A stretch of DNA of 64,000 nt from Sulfuriferula sp. (GTDB lineage: Bacteria; Pseudomonadota; Gammaproteobacteria; Burkholderiales; Sulfuriferulaceae): assembly GCA_031291235.1 (NCBI GenBank), contig JARLJL010000012.1:142983-206982 (forward strand), read 5' to 3'. Positions 18,057 to 27,406 of the stretch are shown piece by piece. The first letter of the stretch is position 1. Each line of letters starts with the position of its first letter. Position numbers and translations under genes: made by a program. Below the pieces are notes generated by a model that was not told the origin of the DNA, did not search any database, and was given only the letters and a program-made list of their open reading frames with translations.

Positions 18057-18278
18057 GGTAGTCTCCTGATAACAGGTTTACGAATAACCTTGCGACAAGA
18101 CGGATGGAGCGACAAGCGGATAACCCGGATGACAGGCGCCTGGGTAAGGCCATGAACTTATACCGCATCAGTTGGACAACGATGGCTTTCTGAAGTTCCC
18201 GGCGACGTCATACCGATAATGCTGCGCGCTTTCCGATAATACGCGAAAATGGCGGCTATTCAACAAATCGGAAACCTT

Positions 18279-18626
18279 ATGGCAGACCTGGACGAACTCA
18301 GAATACGCATCCGTCAATTCGCCGAAGCGCGCGATTGGGATCAGTATCACGCACCGAAAAATCTGGCAATGGCACTGATCGTCGAAGCCGCCGAGCTGGT
18401 CGAGCATTTCCAGTGGCTGAGCGAAGCGCAATCGCAAGCGCTGGCGCCGGAAAAACTGGCGCAAGTCGCGGAAGAGCTGGCCGATATTCAGATTTACCTG
18501 ATCAGGATAGCCGACAAGCTTAATGTCGATTTGCTGGATGCTGTTGACAAAAAAATAGCAGTGAATGCCAAAAAATACCCGGCAGACAAGGTACGCGGCA
18601 GCGCTAAAAAATATAATGAATTTTGA
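18279..18626 (+). CDS. MazG-like nucleotide pyrophosphohydrolase
   Basis: 115 residues. MazG/RS21-C6-like enzymes cleave non-canonical or excess nucleoside triphosphates to the monophosphate. The metal motif is visible as EAAELVEHFQW near residue 36 and EELADIQIYLIRIAD near residue 66 (ExxE...ExxD). The start MADLDELRIRIRQFAEARDW is typical of the short family; an upstream ATG (18249) would add ten residues and lacks a ribosome site. The C-terminal KYPADKVRGSAKKY is also conserved. It overlaps the next gene by 11 bases. Confidence 0.88.
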   Translation: MADLDELRIRIRQFAEARDWDQYHAPKNLAMALIVEAAELVEHFQWLSEAQSQALAPEKLAQVAEELADIQIYLIRIADKLNVDLLDAVDKKIAVNAKKYPADKVRGSAKKYNEF

Positions 18627-19812
18627 TGTGATCGTCATCGGCGCCGGCGCGGCTGGCATGATGTGCGCCGCGCAGGCGGGCCAACGCGGCCGGCGCGTAC
18701 TGCTGATCGATCATGCCGCTAAAATCGGCGAGCGTATCCGCATCTCCGGCGGCGGGCGCTGCAACTTCACCAACCGCGATATCAGCGCCGCCAATTTTCT
18801 GTCGCAGAACCCGCATTTCGCGCGCTCTGCGCTGGCGCAATTCAGCCAGTTCGATTTCATCAAGCTGGTCGAGCGCTACCGTATCGCTTATCACGAAAAA
18901 ACGCTGGGACAGCTGTTTTGCGACGATAGCGCACAGCAGATCATTGCCATGCTGCGCGCCGAGTGCGACCGCGGCAACGTGCAGTGGGCGCAGCCGTGCA
19001 AGGTGCTGGGCGTGGCGAAATCGGCGGACGGTTTTGATGTGACCACCGAAGCGGGCGTGTTCGCGTGTCAGTCACTGGTCGTCGCCACGGGCGGCCTGGC
19101 GATACCGCAGCTGGGCGCAACGCCGTTCGGCTACCGGCTTGCCGAGCAGTTCGGCATCCCGGTGATCGCGCCGCAGCCAGCACTGGTGCCGCTGGCGCTG
19201 GCACCGGAGACGCTGGCGCCATTGCAGGGCTTGTCCGGTGCATCGCTCGATGTTGTCAGCCATTGCAGCGGACAACAGCCGAGCTTCCGCGAATCCATGC
19301 TTATTACCCATCGCGGCCTGTCCGGCCCGGCGATACTGCAGATCTCCAGCTACTGGCAGAATCAGGGTTACAAGTCAGGCAAGAAACAGCCGCTTAGTAT
19401 CAACCTGCTGCCCGATCTCGATGTCGGCGCATGGCTGAATTCCCATCGGCACAGCAAATCGACCCTGGCTGCCTTGCTCGGCGAACATCTGCCCAAGCGT
19501 TTTGCGCAGGAATGGTGTGCATTGCAGCACTGGGAAAAACCGCTGATCGAGCACAGTAACCGCGACATAGCCGCGATGCAAACGGCGCTGCAGGCGTGGG
19601 AATTGATGCCGGCAGGGACGCTGGGCTATGCCAAGGCCGAAGTCACTCTGGGCGGGGTCGATACGCGCGCCTTGTCTTCCAAAACCATGGAAGCCAAGGC
19701 AGTAGCAGGATTGTATTTCATCGGCGAGGTGGTGGACGTGACCGGCTGGCTGGGGGGGTATAACTTCCAGTGGGCGTGGTCATCGGGGTGGGTGGCGGGG
19801 CAGTTTGCTTGA
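18616..19812 (+). CDS. BaiN/HI0933-type FAD-dependent oxidoreductase
   Basis: 398 residues from the ATG at 18616 within the end of the MazG-like gene. The dinucleotide loop is VIVIGAGAAGMMCA (residues 4-17), followed by the family signature ISGGGRCNFTN, a second ATGGLAIPQLG motif near residue 160, and the C-terminal GEVVDVTGWLGGYNFQWAWSSG that closes over FAD. Family members include a bile acid reductase, but most have unknown substrates, so no reaction is assigned. A large inverted repeat follows the stop. Confidence 0.9.
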   Translation: MNFDVIVIGAGAAGMMCAAQAGQRGRRVLLIDHAAKIGERIRISGGGRCNFTNRDISAANFLSQNPHFARSALAQFSQFDFIKLVERYRIAYHEKTLGQLFCDDSAQQIIAMLRAECDRGNVQWAQPCKVLGVAKSADGFDVTTEAGVFACQSLVVATGGLAIPQLGATPFGYRLAEQFGIPVIAPQPALVPLALAPETLAPLQGLSGASLDVVSHCSGQQPSFRESMLITHRGLSGPAILQISSYWQNQGYKSGKKQPLSINLLPDLDVGAWLNSHRHSKSTLAALLGEHLPKRFAQEWCALQHWEKPLIEHSNRDIAAMQTALQAWELMPAGTLGYAKAEVTLGGVDTRALSSKTMEAKAVAGLYFIGEVVDVTGWLGGYNFQWAWSSGWVAGQFA

Positions 19813-19824
19813 TTTTTGATGCGC

Positions 19825-19946
19825 TGTCCACGAACAACACGAAAGGCACGAAAAACCAAAAAATAAATTTTTTAGTATCAGGTAATGCATGCTCCTTAAT
19901 GAGTCTTTTCCGATTTTGTTCGTGTTTTTCGTGTTGTTTGTGGACA
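19825..19946. repeat. Large imperfect inverted repeat between convergent genes
   Basis: The arms 19825-19854 and 19917-19946 match at 26 of 30 positions after reverse complementing, separated by 62 AT-rich bases. Each arm is built of a CACGAA-type motif repeated at short intervals (CCACGAACAACACGAAAGGC). In plus-strand RNA three of the four mismatches would be G-U pairs. It lies between the BaiN-type gene and moaA, which converge. No transposase and no flanking target duplication are seen. Confidence 0.8.
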
Positions 19947-19953
19947 AGGCCTT

Positions 19954-20934
19954 TCAACCGCCCGTCATCGACATGAACCGCACTATCTTTTCCGGCTGTT
20001 CGCGGAACTCATGTCGCTCCGGCTTGCGGGTGAGGGCGACGCGGATGGCGTCTTCGAGTTCGCTGTCGCTTGCGCCGCCGCGTAGCAGCGGGCGAAATTC
20101 GAATTTGTCTTCCTGCCCCAGGCACAGGTACAGGGTGCCGTCCACCGATAGTCGGACGCGGTTGCAGGTTTCGCAGAAATGTTGCGAGATCGGGGTGATG
20201 AAGCCGACGGAAAATGCACCGTCGGGGGTGCCTAAATAACGCGCCGGGCCGGCGCCGTGGAAGTTGGTGTCGATCAGGCCGAATTGCTCGGCGAGCCGGG
20301 CCTTGACCGGCTGCAGGTCGAGATAGGCGCTGTTGCGTCCGGTAGCGCCGATGGGCATGGTTTCGATCAGGCGCAGGGTAAAGCCCTGTGCTATGCAGTA
20401 AGCGACCATGTCGTCGATTTCGTCGTCGTTGGTGCCTTTCATCGCGACCATATTGATCTTGATGGGGTTGAAACCGGCCTGTTTGGCGTGTTGCAGGCCG
20501 GCCAGAATATCCGGCAGCGCATCGCGTCCGGTGATGGCCTTGATGCGCTCGGGACGCAGTGAGTCCAGGCTGACGTTGAGCCGGGAAACGCCGGCGGCTT
20601 TGAGCGCTACTGCGTGTTTGTCCAGCTGAGTGGCATTGGTGGACAGCGACAGGTCGTTGATGCCGGGTAGCGCCGCGATGCGCTGCGCGAGCTGGGGCAG
20701 GTGGCGGCGCAACAGCGGTTCGCCGCCGGTCATGCGGATGCGCTGCAGTCCCAGACGCGCAAAAGCGCCCAGCAGGCGTTCGATCTCGTCGAAGTTTAGC
20801 CAGTGGGAAGGCTCTTCGAAGTCGTGGAAGTCTTCGGGCATGCAGTAGCTGCAGCGCAGATCGCAACGGTCGGTCACGGAAAGGCGCAAGTATTCGATAC
20901 GGCGACCGAAGGGATCGGATAAACCTATAGGCAT
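19954..20934 (-). CDS. moaA: GTP 3',8-cyclase MoaA
   Basis: 326 residues. This radical SAM enzyme performs the first step of molybdenum cofactor synthesis. The N-terminal cluster motif is CDLRCSYC (CxxxCxxC), followed by RMTGGEPLLR. The C-terminal second cluster is held by HFCETCNRVR and the later LYLC. The chain ends in the required Gly-Gly. The gene is divergent from mobB across about 96 bases, so two steps of the same cofactor pathway sit back to back. Confidence 0.97.
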   Translation of the reverse strand: MPIGLSDPFGRRIEYLRLSVTDRCDLRCSYCMPEDFHDFEEPSHWLNFDEIERLLGAFARLGLQRIRMTGGEPLLRRHLPQLAQRIAALPGINDLSLSTNATQLDKHAVALKAAGVSRLNVSLDSLRPERIKAITGRDALPDILAGLQHAKQAGFNPIKINMVAMKGTNDDEIDDMVAYCIAQGFTLRLIETMPIGATGRNSAYLDLQPVKARLAEQFGLIDTNFHGAGPARYLGTPDGAFSVGFITPISQHFCETCNRVRLSVDGTLYLCLGQEDKFEFRPLLRGGASDSELEDAIRVALTRKPERHEFREQPEKIVRFMSMTGG

Positions 20935-20990
20935 GGTGTAAAATAACAGATGGGCGTTAAGCTTTTATAAATATAACCCTATTTGGGGCT

Positions 20991-21016
20991 TTAATCAAAG
21001 TAGTTAATCAAAGTAG
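20991..21016. repeat. Two tandem copies of a 13-bp unit upstream of mobB
   Basis: TTAATCAAAGTAG occurs twice in a row (20991-21003 and 21004-21016) in the moaA-mobB divergent region, ending 14 bases before the mobB ATG. It may be a regulator site or an accidental duplication. Confidence 0.6.
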
Positions 21017-21030
21017 AAGGTAAAATACGG

Positions 21031-21516
21031 ATGCAGGTATTCGGCTTCGCCGGCTGGAGCGGTAGCGGTAAAACCACGCTGATCGAGCGGTTAATTGCAT
21101 TGTTTGTGGCCGACGGCCTGCGTGTGGCGACGATCAAGCATACGCATCACGATTTCGATCTGGATCATCCGGGCAAGGATAGCTGGCGCCACCGCGAGGC
21201 AGGCGCGACAGAAGTCTTGCTGACGTCGGATCGGCGTTGGGCGTTATTGCACGAATTGGGCGACGCAGCCGAACCGGATCTGCAGACCTTGCTGGCCAAG
21301 CTTGAGCCATGCGATGCGGTGCTGATCGAGGGTTGCAAATTTGCCGATGTACCCAAGCTGGAAGTATATCGCGCAGCGCTGGGCAAGCCCTGCCTGCATG
21401 CCGGCGACAGTGCGATAATCGCAGTGGTGACCGACTCGGTTGTACAGACGGATTTGCCTTGTCTGGACATTAATCAGCCGCAGCAAATTTACGATTTCCT
21501 GAAAGCAAGATTGTGA
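21031..21516 (+). CDS. mobB: Molybdopterin-guanine dinucleotide biosynthesis protein MobB
   Basis: 161 residues. MobB is a GTP-binding accessory of MobA in attaching GMP to molybdopterin. The P-loop is GWSGSGKTTL at residues 8-17, followed by VATIKHTHHDFDLDHPGKDSWRHREAGA, which is the family signature, and the later VLIEGCKFADVPKLEVYR. Its stop overlaps the ispD start by 4 bases, coupling it to isoprenoid genes for no obvious metabolic reason. Confidence 0.95.
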   Translation: MQVFGFAGWSGSGKTTLIERLIALFVADGLRVATIKHTHHDFDLDHPGKDSWRHREAGATEVLLTSDRRWALLHELGDAAEPDLQTLLAKLEPCDAVLIEGCKFADVPKLEVYRAALGKPCLHAGDSAIIAVVTDSVVQTDLPCLDINQPQQIYDFLKARL

Positions 21517-22208
21517 TGATTCAATATTACGGACTCATTCCCGCAGCCGGGATCGGGTCGCGCATGGGTGTGGATTTGCCCAAACAATATCTGCCCATTG
21601 CCGGCCGCCCGATGATTTATCATGCGGTGCGAGCAATGGCGACGTCGCCGCGGATTACGCGCGTATTCGTGGTGCTGGCGGCCGGCGATGTGTGGTGGGA
21701 CGAATACGACTGGTCGGCATTCGACGGTAAATTGCAGGTGCTGCGTTGCGGCGGCGCCACCCGTGCCGACAGTGTGACTAACGGCCTGGCGGCGATGGGA
21801 GCCGACGCGCAGGACTGGGTACTGGTGCACGATGCCGCCAGACCGTGCCTGACCGGGGCAATGATCGCCAGCCTGATCGATGCCGTAGGCGAGACCGAGG
21901 TCGGCGGTTTGCTGGCGATACCGGTTGCCGATACCCTGAAGCGGGCGCATGGGCAACATGTTAGTGCAACCGAGCCGCGGGAAGGTTTGTGGCAGGCGCA
22001 GACGCCGCAGATGTTCCGTCATGCCATGCTGTTGCAGGCTTTGAGCCTGGATCACGGTTTTGTGCATACCGACGAAGCCAGCGCGATTGAAGCGCTGGGC
22101 CATGCGCCGCTACTGGTGGCCGCCGACAGCAGCAATTTCAAGGTAACGTACCCCAACGATTTGACGATGGCGCGACTGATGCTCGCGCAGGAAAGAGCAG
22201 AGCAATGA
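21513..22208 (+). CDS. ispD: 2-C-methyl-D-erythritol 4-phosphate cytidylyltransferase
   Basis: 231 residues. It joins CTP to methylerythritol phosphate in the non-mevalonate isoprenoid pathway. The nucleotide motif [22 protein letters not shown] spans residues 10-31, and [18 protein letters not shown] and the C-terminal [11 protein letters not shown] are the other conserved blocks. Start and stop overlap mobB and ispF respectively by 4 bases, so it sits inside a coupled operon. Confidence 0.97.
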   Translation: MMIQYYGLIPAAGIGSRMGVDLPKQYLPIAGRPMIYHAVRAMATSPRITRVFVVLAAGDVWWDEYDWSAFDGKLQVLRCGGATRADSVTNGLAAMGADAQDWVLVHDAARPCLTGAMIASLIDAVGETEVGGLLAIPVADTLKRAHGQHVSATEPREGLWQAQTPQMFRHAMLLQALSLDHGFVHTDEASAIEALGHAPLLVAADSSNFKVTYPNDLTMARLMLAQERAEQ

Positions 22209-22690
22209 CTGATTTACGCATAGGCCACGGTTTCGACGTGCATGCATTTGCCGCGGAACGCAAACTTGTTATCGGCGGCGTCACCATACCGTATGCGCTG
22301 GGGCTGGCCGGGCATTCCGACGCCGACGTATTGCTGCACGCGATTTGCGACGCGTTGCTGGGCGCAGCCGGGCTGGGCGATATCGGCCGGCATTTCCCCG
22401 ATACCGATGCGCGTTACCGCGGCATCGACAGCCGCCGTCTGTTGCGCGAGGTGGCCGGGCTGATTGCGGCACAGGGTTATCAGCTGGTTAATCTGGACAG
22501 CACCATCATCGCGCAAGCGCCGAAAATGGCGCCGCATATTGCGACCATGCAGGCTAATATTGCCGCCGATCTGGGCGTCGCAGCCGGCGCGGTCAACGTG
22601 AAAGCGACTACGACTGAAAAACTGGGCTTTACCGGGCGCGGCGAAGGTATTGCGGCCGAGGCGGTGTGCATATTGAGCGGGCGCGCATGA
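22205..22690 (+). CDS. ispF: 2-C-methyl-D-erythritol 2,4-cyclodiphosphate synthase
   Basis: 161 residues, usual length. It cyclises the CDP intermediate made after IspD. Metal ligands are visible in [11 protein letters not shown] (D11 and H13) and in [21 protein letters not shown]; the signature [12 protein letters not shown] and the substrate loop [22 protein letters not shown] are intact. The ATG overlaps the ispD stop and the stop overlaps the next start, again by 4 bases. Confidence 0.97.
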   Translation: MTDLRIGHGFDVHAFAAERKLVIGGVTIPYALGLAGHSDADVLLHAICDALLGAAGLGDIGRHFPDTDARYRGIDSRRLLREVAGLIAAQGYQLVNLDSTIIAQAPKMAPHIATMQANIAADLGVAAGAVNVKATTTEKLGFTGRGEGIAAEAVCILSGRA

Positions 22691-23859
22691 GTTATTTACA
22701 GCCCACCCGCAAGGCCACTTATATCGCCGGATCGAAATATCGCCGCAAGGCTTACGGCAGCAATCATCCTCTGGCGATTCCGCGCGTGTCGCTGGCGACC
22801 GAGCTGATCGATGCCTACGGCGCATTGACGGCGGATGAATTTCTGCAAGCGCGCAAGGCAGCCGATTTCGAGCTGGAGTGGTTCCATACCCCGGAATACG
22901 TGTCGGCGTTCAAGCGCGCCGAGGCGCTGGGGAGAGTGAGCAACCCGGTACGCCAGCGCCATCAGCTGGGCACGCTGGAAAACCCGTATTTCGAGCAGTT
23001 CTTCACGATCCCGGCCACGGCGACCGGCGCGTCTATCCAGGCCGCCGAGGAAGTGATACGCGGCCGCATCGCGTTCAACCCGGCGGGCGGCATGCATCAT
23101 GCACGCCCTGATCAGGCGCACGGTTTCTGCTATTTCAACGACCCGGTGCTGGGGATATTACGCCTGCGCCGCGAGGGTTGGCGCGTGTTGTATGTGGATA
23201 TCGACGCGCATCACGGCGACGGCGTGGAAGCCGCATTTGCGGACGACTCCGAGGTGTTTACCCTGTCGCTGCACATGGACAGCCGCTATGCCTATCCGTT
23301 TAAGGGCGGCCAGCTGAGCGATACTGCGCGGGCAGGTAATACCAGTCTGAATGTGCCGCTGCCCAAGGATACCAACGATGCCGAATACCGTATGCTGTTC
23401 GATGCAGTGTGGCAGCCTGTGCTGGACCGATTCCGACCCGATGCCATCGTATTGCAGGCCGGGACGGACATGATCTTTGCCGATCCTCTGGGCAAGCTGG
23501 GTCTGTCCACGCAAGGCTTTCTGGCGACTGCGCAAACCATACTTGACACCAGTCCGCAGCATGCCGACGGTACCCCGCGCTTGCTTGTTACCGGCGGTGG
23601 CGGGTATCATCCACTGGTTCTGGCGCGGGCATGGGCCGGTCTGTGGGCGCTGCTGTCCGGGCGTGAATTGCCCGAGGCGTTGCCGTCAGCCGGCGCTGCC
23701 GCTTTACGCGCCGTCGATTGGGATATGGACGAGGAAGAGGCGCATTATGAACAGCTGTTCACTTCGCGTCTGGATGTTCCGGGCAATTTGAACGTCCGTC
23801 CCGAAATCGATGATCTGGTTTTATCCATTCAACAACATCCTTTTTTGCAAACACCATGA
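22687..23859 (+). CDS. Histone deacetylase family protein (AcuC-like)
   Basis: 390 residues. Bacterial members of this zinc hydrolase family remove acetyl groups from proteins, polyamines or small molecules. The active site is complete: [19 protein letters not shown] (His pair and FN-D), [10 protein letters not shown] (zinc Asp and His), the third zinc Asp in QAGTDM, and GGGGYHP with the transition-state tyrosine. The C-terminus adds a short acidic tail. It may regulate acetyl-CoA synthetase as AcuC does, but no acs gene is present. The start is the ATG overlapping the ispF stop. Confidence 0.92.
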   Translation: MSYLQPTRKATYIAGSKYRRKAYGSNHPLAIPRVSLATELIDAYGALTADEFLQARKAADFELEWFHTPEYVSAFKRAEALGRVSNPVRQRHQLGTLENPYFEQFFTIPATATGASIQAAEEVIRGRIAFNPAGGMHHARPDQAHGFCYFNDPVLGILRLRREGWRVLYVDIDAHHGDGVEAAFADDSEVFTLSLHMDSRYAYPFKGGQLSDTARAGNTSLNVPLPKDTNDAEYRMLFDAVWQPVLDRFRPDAIVLQAGTDMIFADPLGKLGLSTQGFLATAQTILDTSPQHADGTPRLLVTGGGGYHPLVLARAWAGLWALLSGRELPEALPSAGAAALRAVDWDMDEEEAHYEQLFTSRLDVPGNLNVRPEIDDLVLSIQQHPFLQTP

Positions 23860-25004
23860 CTACGACGCTTATTCCCGGCCATTGCACGATGATGGCAACC
23901 AAACAATACGTCACTACTATCGGCAAAGACTGCGCCGCAGGCCATTACAGCGATTTTCTCAACGTGCATTTACAATTGTCTTCTATCGGTCTGGGGACGT
24001 TTCCCGGCGCGCCGGTGGACGAGGTCGATGCGCAATATGCCGATATCGTGTCCGAGGCGCTGACCCACGGCATTAACGTGATCGATACCGGCGCACATTA
24101 TCGCTATGGCCGTTCTGCCGCTGCGGTCGGTGTCGGCGTGCGTCGTGCACTGGAGGCAGGCGTAAAGCGCGAACAGATGTTTCTGGTATCCAAGGGCGGA
24201 TTTCTAAGCTTTCGCGACGGACGCCCGGACGATCTGGCGGCCTGGTTCAAGGCGGAAGTCGTGGACAAGGGGCTGGGCCGGGTCGAGGATCTGACCCAGG
24301 CGCATTGCATCAGCCCGGAATACATCGCGTTCCAGCTGGAATTGTCGCGGCAGCTGATGGGCGTGGAAACGCTGGATGCATTCCTCATCGACCAGCCCGA
24401 AGTGCATATTCCTGTGATTGGCAAGGATCAGCTCAATCGCAAACTGGAGAAGGTATTCATGGTGCTGGAGCAGGCCGTGAAGGATAAAAAGCTGCGCTAT
24501 TACGGCATCTCGACCTTCAACGGCTTCCGCGTGGAAACGGATAATCCGCTATTCCAGTCGATTACCTCGATGCAGGGCCATGCCGAAAAAGCCGCGCGCG
24601 CCATCTGGCAGGACGATCAGGCCAAGCACCAGTTCAAAGTGGTACAAATGCCGTTCAATCAGGTGATGCAGGAGGGATTTACGCGTTTCAGCCAGACCAC
24701 CGGTCAGGGCAACGTGGGGTCAACGATACAGGCCGCACATCAGCTCGGCGTGTATCTGATGGCCAGTCATACCATGTTCAAAGGCCATCTGGCGACGCAG
24801 GCGATGGATGCGGTGATACAAAGCATGCCGATGCTGCAGAATCACGCCCAGCGGGCGATACAGTTCAACCGCTCGACGCCGGGCGTGGGCACGGCGCTGG
24901 TAGGGATCAGTACGCCGGCGCATCTGCAGGATGCGCTGGCCGTTTCGCGCATGGCACCGCTGGAAAAAGCCGCCTATTTGCAGATGTACCAGCGTACCGA
25001 GTAA
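23856..25004 (+). CDS. Aldo/keto reductase-like protein, catalytic His replaced
   Basis: 382 residues. The TIM-barrel family uses NADPH and an Asp-Tyr-Lys-His tetrad. Here Asp and Tyr are seen in IDTGAHYRYG (about residue 75) and Lys in FLVSKGGFL (about 112). The position expected to read LLHNPE reads FLIDQPEVH instead, so the catalytic His appears to be Asp. The N-terminal 40 residues and a long insert (about 130-160) are larger than usual. A late GTALVGISTPAHLQDAL matches the NADP phosphate region. It may be an altered enzyme or a non-canonical reductase. It overlaps the HDAC-like gene by 4 bases. Confidence 0.85.
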   Translation: MTTTLIPGHCTMMATKQYVTTIGKDCAAGHYSDFLNVHLQLSSIGLGTFPGAPVDEVDAQYADIVSEALTHGINVIDTGAHYRYGRSAAAVGVGVRRALEAGVKREQMFLVSKGGFLSFRDGRPDDLAAWFKAEVVDKGLGRVEDLTQAHCISPEYIAFQLELSRQLMGVETLDAFLIDQPEVHIPVIGKDQLNRKLEKVFMVLEQAVKDKKLRYYGISTFNGFRVETDNPLFQSITSMQGHAEKAARAIWQDDQAKHQFKVVQMPFNQVMQEGFTRFSQTTGQGNVGSTIQAAHQLGVYLMASHTMFKGHLATQAMDAVIQSMPMLQNHAQRAIQFNRSTPGVGTALVGISTPAHLQDALAVSRMAPLEKAAYLQMYQRTE

Positions 25005-25006
25005 TC

Positions 25007-27406
25007 CTAATCGTCGGTCTGGCTATCCAGCAGCTGTTCGAATTCAGCTACAGCCAGCGCCGGCGCAAACAGGAAACCCTGCAGTTCGTCGCACCCGGCT
25101 GAAATTAAAAATGCCTGTTGCGTTTCCGTTTCCACGCCTTCGGCAATCACCTTGAGATTAAGGGCATGCGACAGGTTGATGATGGCGGTAGCAATCGCCA
25201 TGTCGCTTTCGTCCTGCGGGATATCCTGTACGAAGGAGCGGTCGATTTTGAGTTTGTTAAGCGGGAAGCGCTTGAGGTAATTGAGGCTGGAATAACCCGT
25301 GCCGAAATCGTCTACGGAGAGCCTGACCCCCAGTGCTGACAAGGCTTTCAGGCGATAAAGCGCATCTTCCGCATCCTTGATCAGGATGGATTCGGTCAGT
25401 TCCAGTTCCAGTTGCTCCGCAGGCAAGTCATATTCTTCCAGCGCTGCGGCAATGCTTTCGACAAAACCGGTTTGCTGGAACTGCAGGGCCGACACATTGA
25501 TAGCGACCACCAGCTGGCGCTGCTGACTATGCCAGATGGCAGCCTGCTTGACCGCTTCGCGTACCACCCAGTTGCCGATGGGGACGATGACGCCGGTTTC
25601 TTCGGCAACGGGAATGAACTGGCCCGGGCTGATATAGCCGAGTTCGTCGTCGTACCAGCGGATCAGCGCTTCCGCGCCGATAATTTTGCCGCTCTTGAGA
25701 TCGACTTGCGGCTGATAGTGCAGCTTGAATTGCTGATGCTCCAGCGCCTGACGCATGGCGTAGTCGAGCTTCATGCGCGACAGCAGGCCGATATTCATTT
25801 GCGGCTGGTAGAAACGGAAATCCGAACGTCCGCGTTCTTTGACGTGATACATGGCGCTGTCGGCATTTTTGATCAGGTCGTCGAATGTGCTGCCGTCCTC
25901 CGGATACATGGCGATGCCTATGCTGCAGGTGACGGTGAAATTGATCTCGTTGATGGCAAACGGCTGGGTCAGTGCATCGAGTATGCGTTTGGCGCTGATT
26001 TCCACGCCGCGCGCGTCAGTCTGTTCCAGCATCAGCACGAATTCGTCTCCGCCCAGACGCGATGCCATGTCGATTTCGCGTATGCAATTCTTCAGCCGTT
26101 GCGCAACTTCGACCAGCACCTGGTCGCCGAACTGGTGGCCTAGCGAGTCGTTGATTTTCTTGAAATGGTCAAGGTCGAGGAAGAGGATGGCGAAGCTGGA
26201 GTGATTGCGTTTTGCCAGATTGATAGTACGTTCGATCTGTTGCGTCAGCAGCAGTCGGTTGGGCAAGCCGGTGAGCGCATCGTTATAAGCCAGTTCTTCA
26301 ATTCGCTTCTTCGCGACATGCGTTTCGGTCAGGTCTTTGAGGAAACACAGATGATGCGTGGTTTTGTGGAAGGTGTCCTGTACTCTGACGATAGAGGCTA
26401 CGCACAGATAACTGTCGCCGTTCTTGTGACGGTTCCACAACTCGGCTTCCCAGTATCCCTGGCTATCGATCTCTGCCATCAGTTCGTCCAGTCTGTTATC
26501 GTCGCAGCGGATGAAAAACATGTCGCACAGCGTCAGGTTCAGCAATTCGGCCTGGGAATATCCGGTCAGATTTTCGCAACTGGGGTTGGCGGCAATAATG
26601 TTGTGTTCGGTGTCGGTAATGAAAATGGCATTCAGGCTGGCTTCAAATACCTTGGAGGCGAGTTGCAGGCGCGCTTCATTGGCGACCTGTTGGCTGATAT
26701 CGCGATAGGTGTATACCTTGCCTATGGGCTGGCCGCGCGAATATTGCGGCAGCGACACGCACTCCAGTATGCGCCCGGAGCGTAGCGTCAATGTTTCGGC
26801 GGATTGCAGCAGATGGGTGGTGTCGGATTTGGCCATGTGGTTTTCGTTGCGGGCAACGATAGCCTGGTTGATCCATTCGTAAATAGCGGCGTCATTGCGT
26901 TCGGTCAGCAAGGTGACCGGCATATCCCAGAGTGCGGCGAAGGTCTGGTTGTAGGCGCGTATGGCGTGGTTAAGATCGGTGACCAGCAGGCCGTCGGCAG
27001 AGGATTCCAGCGTGGCGCGCAATTCTGCGATAAGGCGCTCCAGCTCGTTTTCCGCATGACGCTGTTCGGTTACGTCGCGTATGGCGACAACATATAGCAC
27101 GTTGTCGTCGGAACGTATCATGGTCACGCGCCGCTCGACATGGAGTACCGAACCGTTCAAGTGGTTGAGCAGCGTTTCCGACTGGATTTCGCTGCTTAGG
27201 CCCTGTGCCACGTCTTCCCAGAAGAACAGGTCTTCCGGCGTGCAGGCCAGATCAATTACCGCTTTGCCGACCAGCCAGTCGGGCTCGGCGCCGATTAATG
27301 CGGCAGCCGGTTTGTTTGCGGCGACGATGCGCAAGTCGATAGGATCGACCAGCCAGACTGCGTCCAGCATGCCTTCGATAAATGCCAGCCAGTACGTGTT
27401 CATCAT
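25007..27406 (-). CDS. PAS-GGDEF-EAL cyclic-di-GMP enzyme
   Basis: 799 residues, soluble. About three PAS-like modules occupy residues 1-370 (for example ATLESSADGLLVTDLNHAI and VFEASLNAIFITDTEHNII, the start of modules two and three). GGDEF spans about 375-540 with intact RLGGDEFVLML and an RxxD inhibitory site (REID). EAL spans about 550-795 with EALIRW, DDFGTGYSS and AEGVETETQ. Both activities look possible. The ATG overlaps the stop of the HD-GYP gene by 4 bases, so a second cyclic-di-GMP degrading enzyme is made with it. Confidence 0.95.
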   Translation of the reverse strand: MMNTYWLAFIEGMLDAVWLVDPIDLRIVAANKPAAALIGAEPDWLVGKAVIDLACTPEDLFFWEDVAQGLSSEIQSETLLNHLNGSVLHVERRVTMIRSDDNVLYVVAIRDVTEQRHAENELERLIAELRATLESSADGLLVTDLNHAIRAYNQTFAALWDMPVTLLTERNDAAIYEWINQAIVARNENHMAKSDTTHLLQSAETLTLRSGRILECVSLPQYSRGQPIGKVYTYRDISQQVANEARLQLASKVFEASLNAIFITDTEHNIIAANPSCENLTGYSQAELLNLTLCDMFFIRCDDNRLDELMAEIDSQGYWEAELWNRHKNGDSYLCVASIVRVQDTFHKTTHHLCFLKDLTETHVAKKRIEELAYNDALTGLPNRLLLTQQIERTINLAKRNHSSFAILFLDLDHFKKINDSLGHQFGDQVLVEVAQRLKNCIREIDMASRLGGDEFVLMLEQTDARGVEISAKRILDALTQPFAINEINFTVTCSIGIAMYPEDGSTFDDLIKNADSAMYHVKERGRSDFRFYQPQMNIGLLSRMKLDYAMRQALEHQQFKLHYQPQVDLKSGKIIGAEALIRWYDDELGYISPGQFIPVAEETGVIVPIGNWVVREAVKQAAIWHSQQRQLVVAINVSALQFQQTGFVESIAAALEEYDLPAEQLELELTESILIKDAEDALYRLKALSALGVRLSVDDFGTGYSSLNYLKRFPLNKLKIDRSFVQDIPQDESDMAIATAIINLSHALNLKVIAEGVETETQQAFLISAGCDELQGFLFAPALAVAEFEQLLDSQTDD

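Noticed and set aside
19825..19946. Miniature transposable element
   Set aside because: Inverted arms are present but no target-site duplication and no transposase-like ends; kept only as a repeat.
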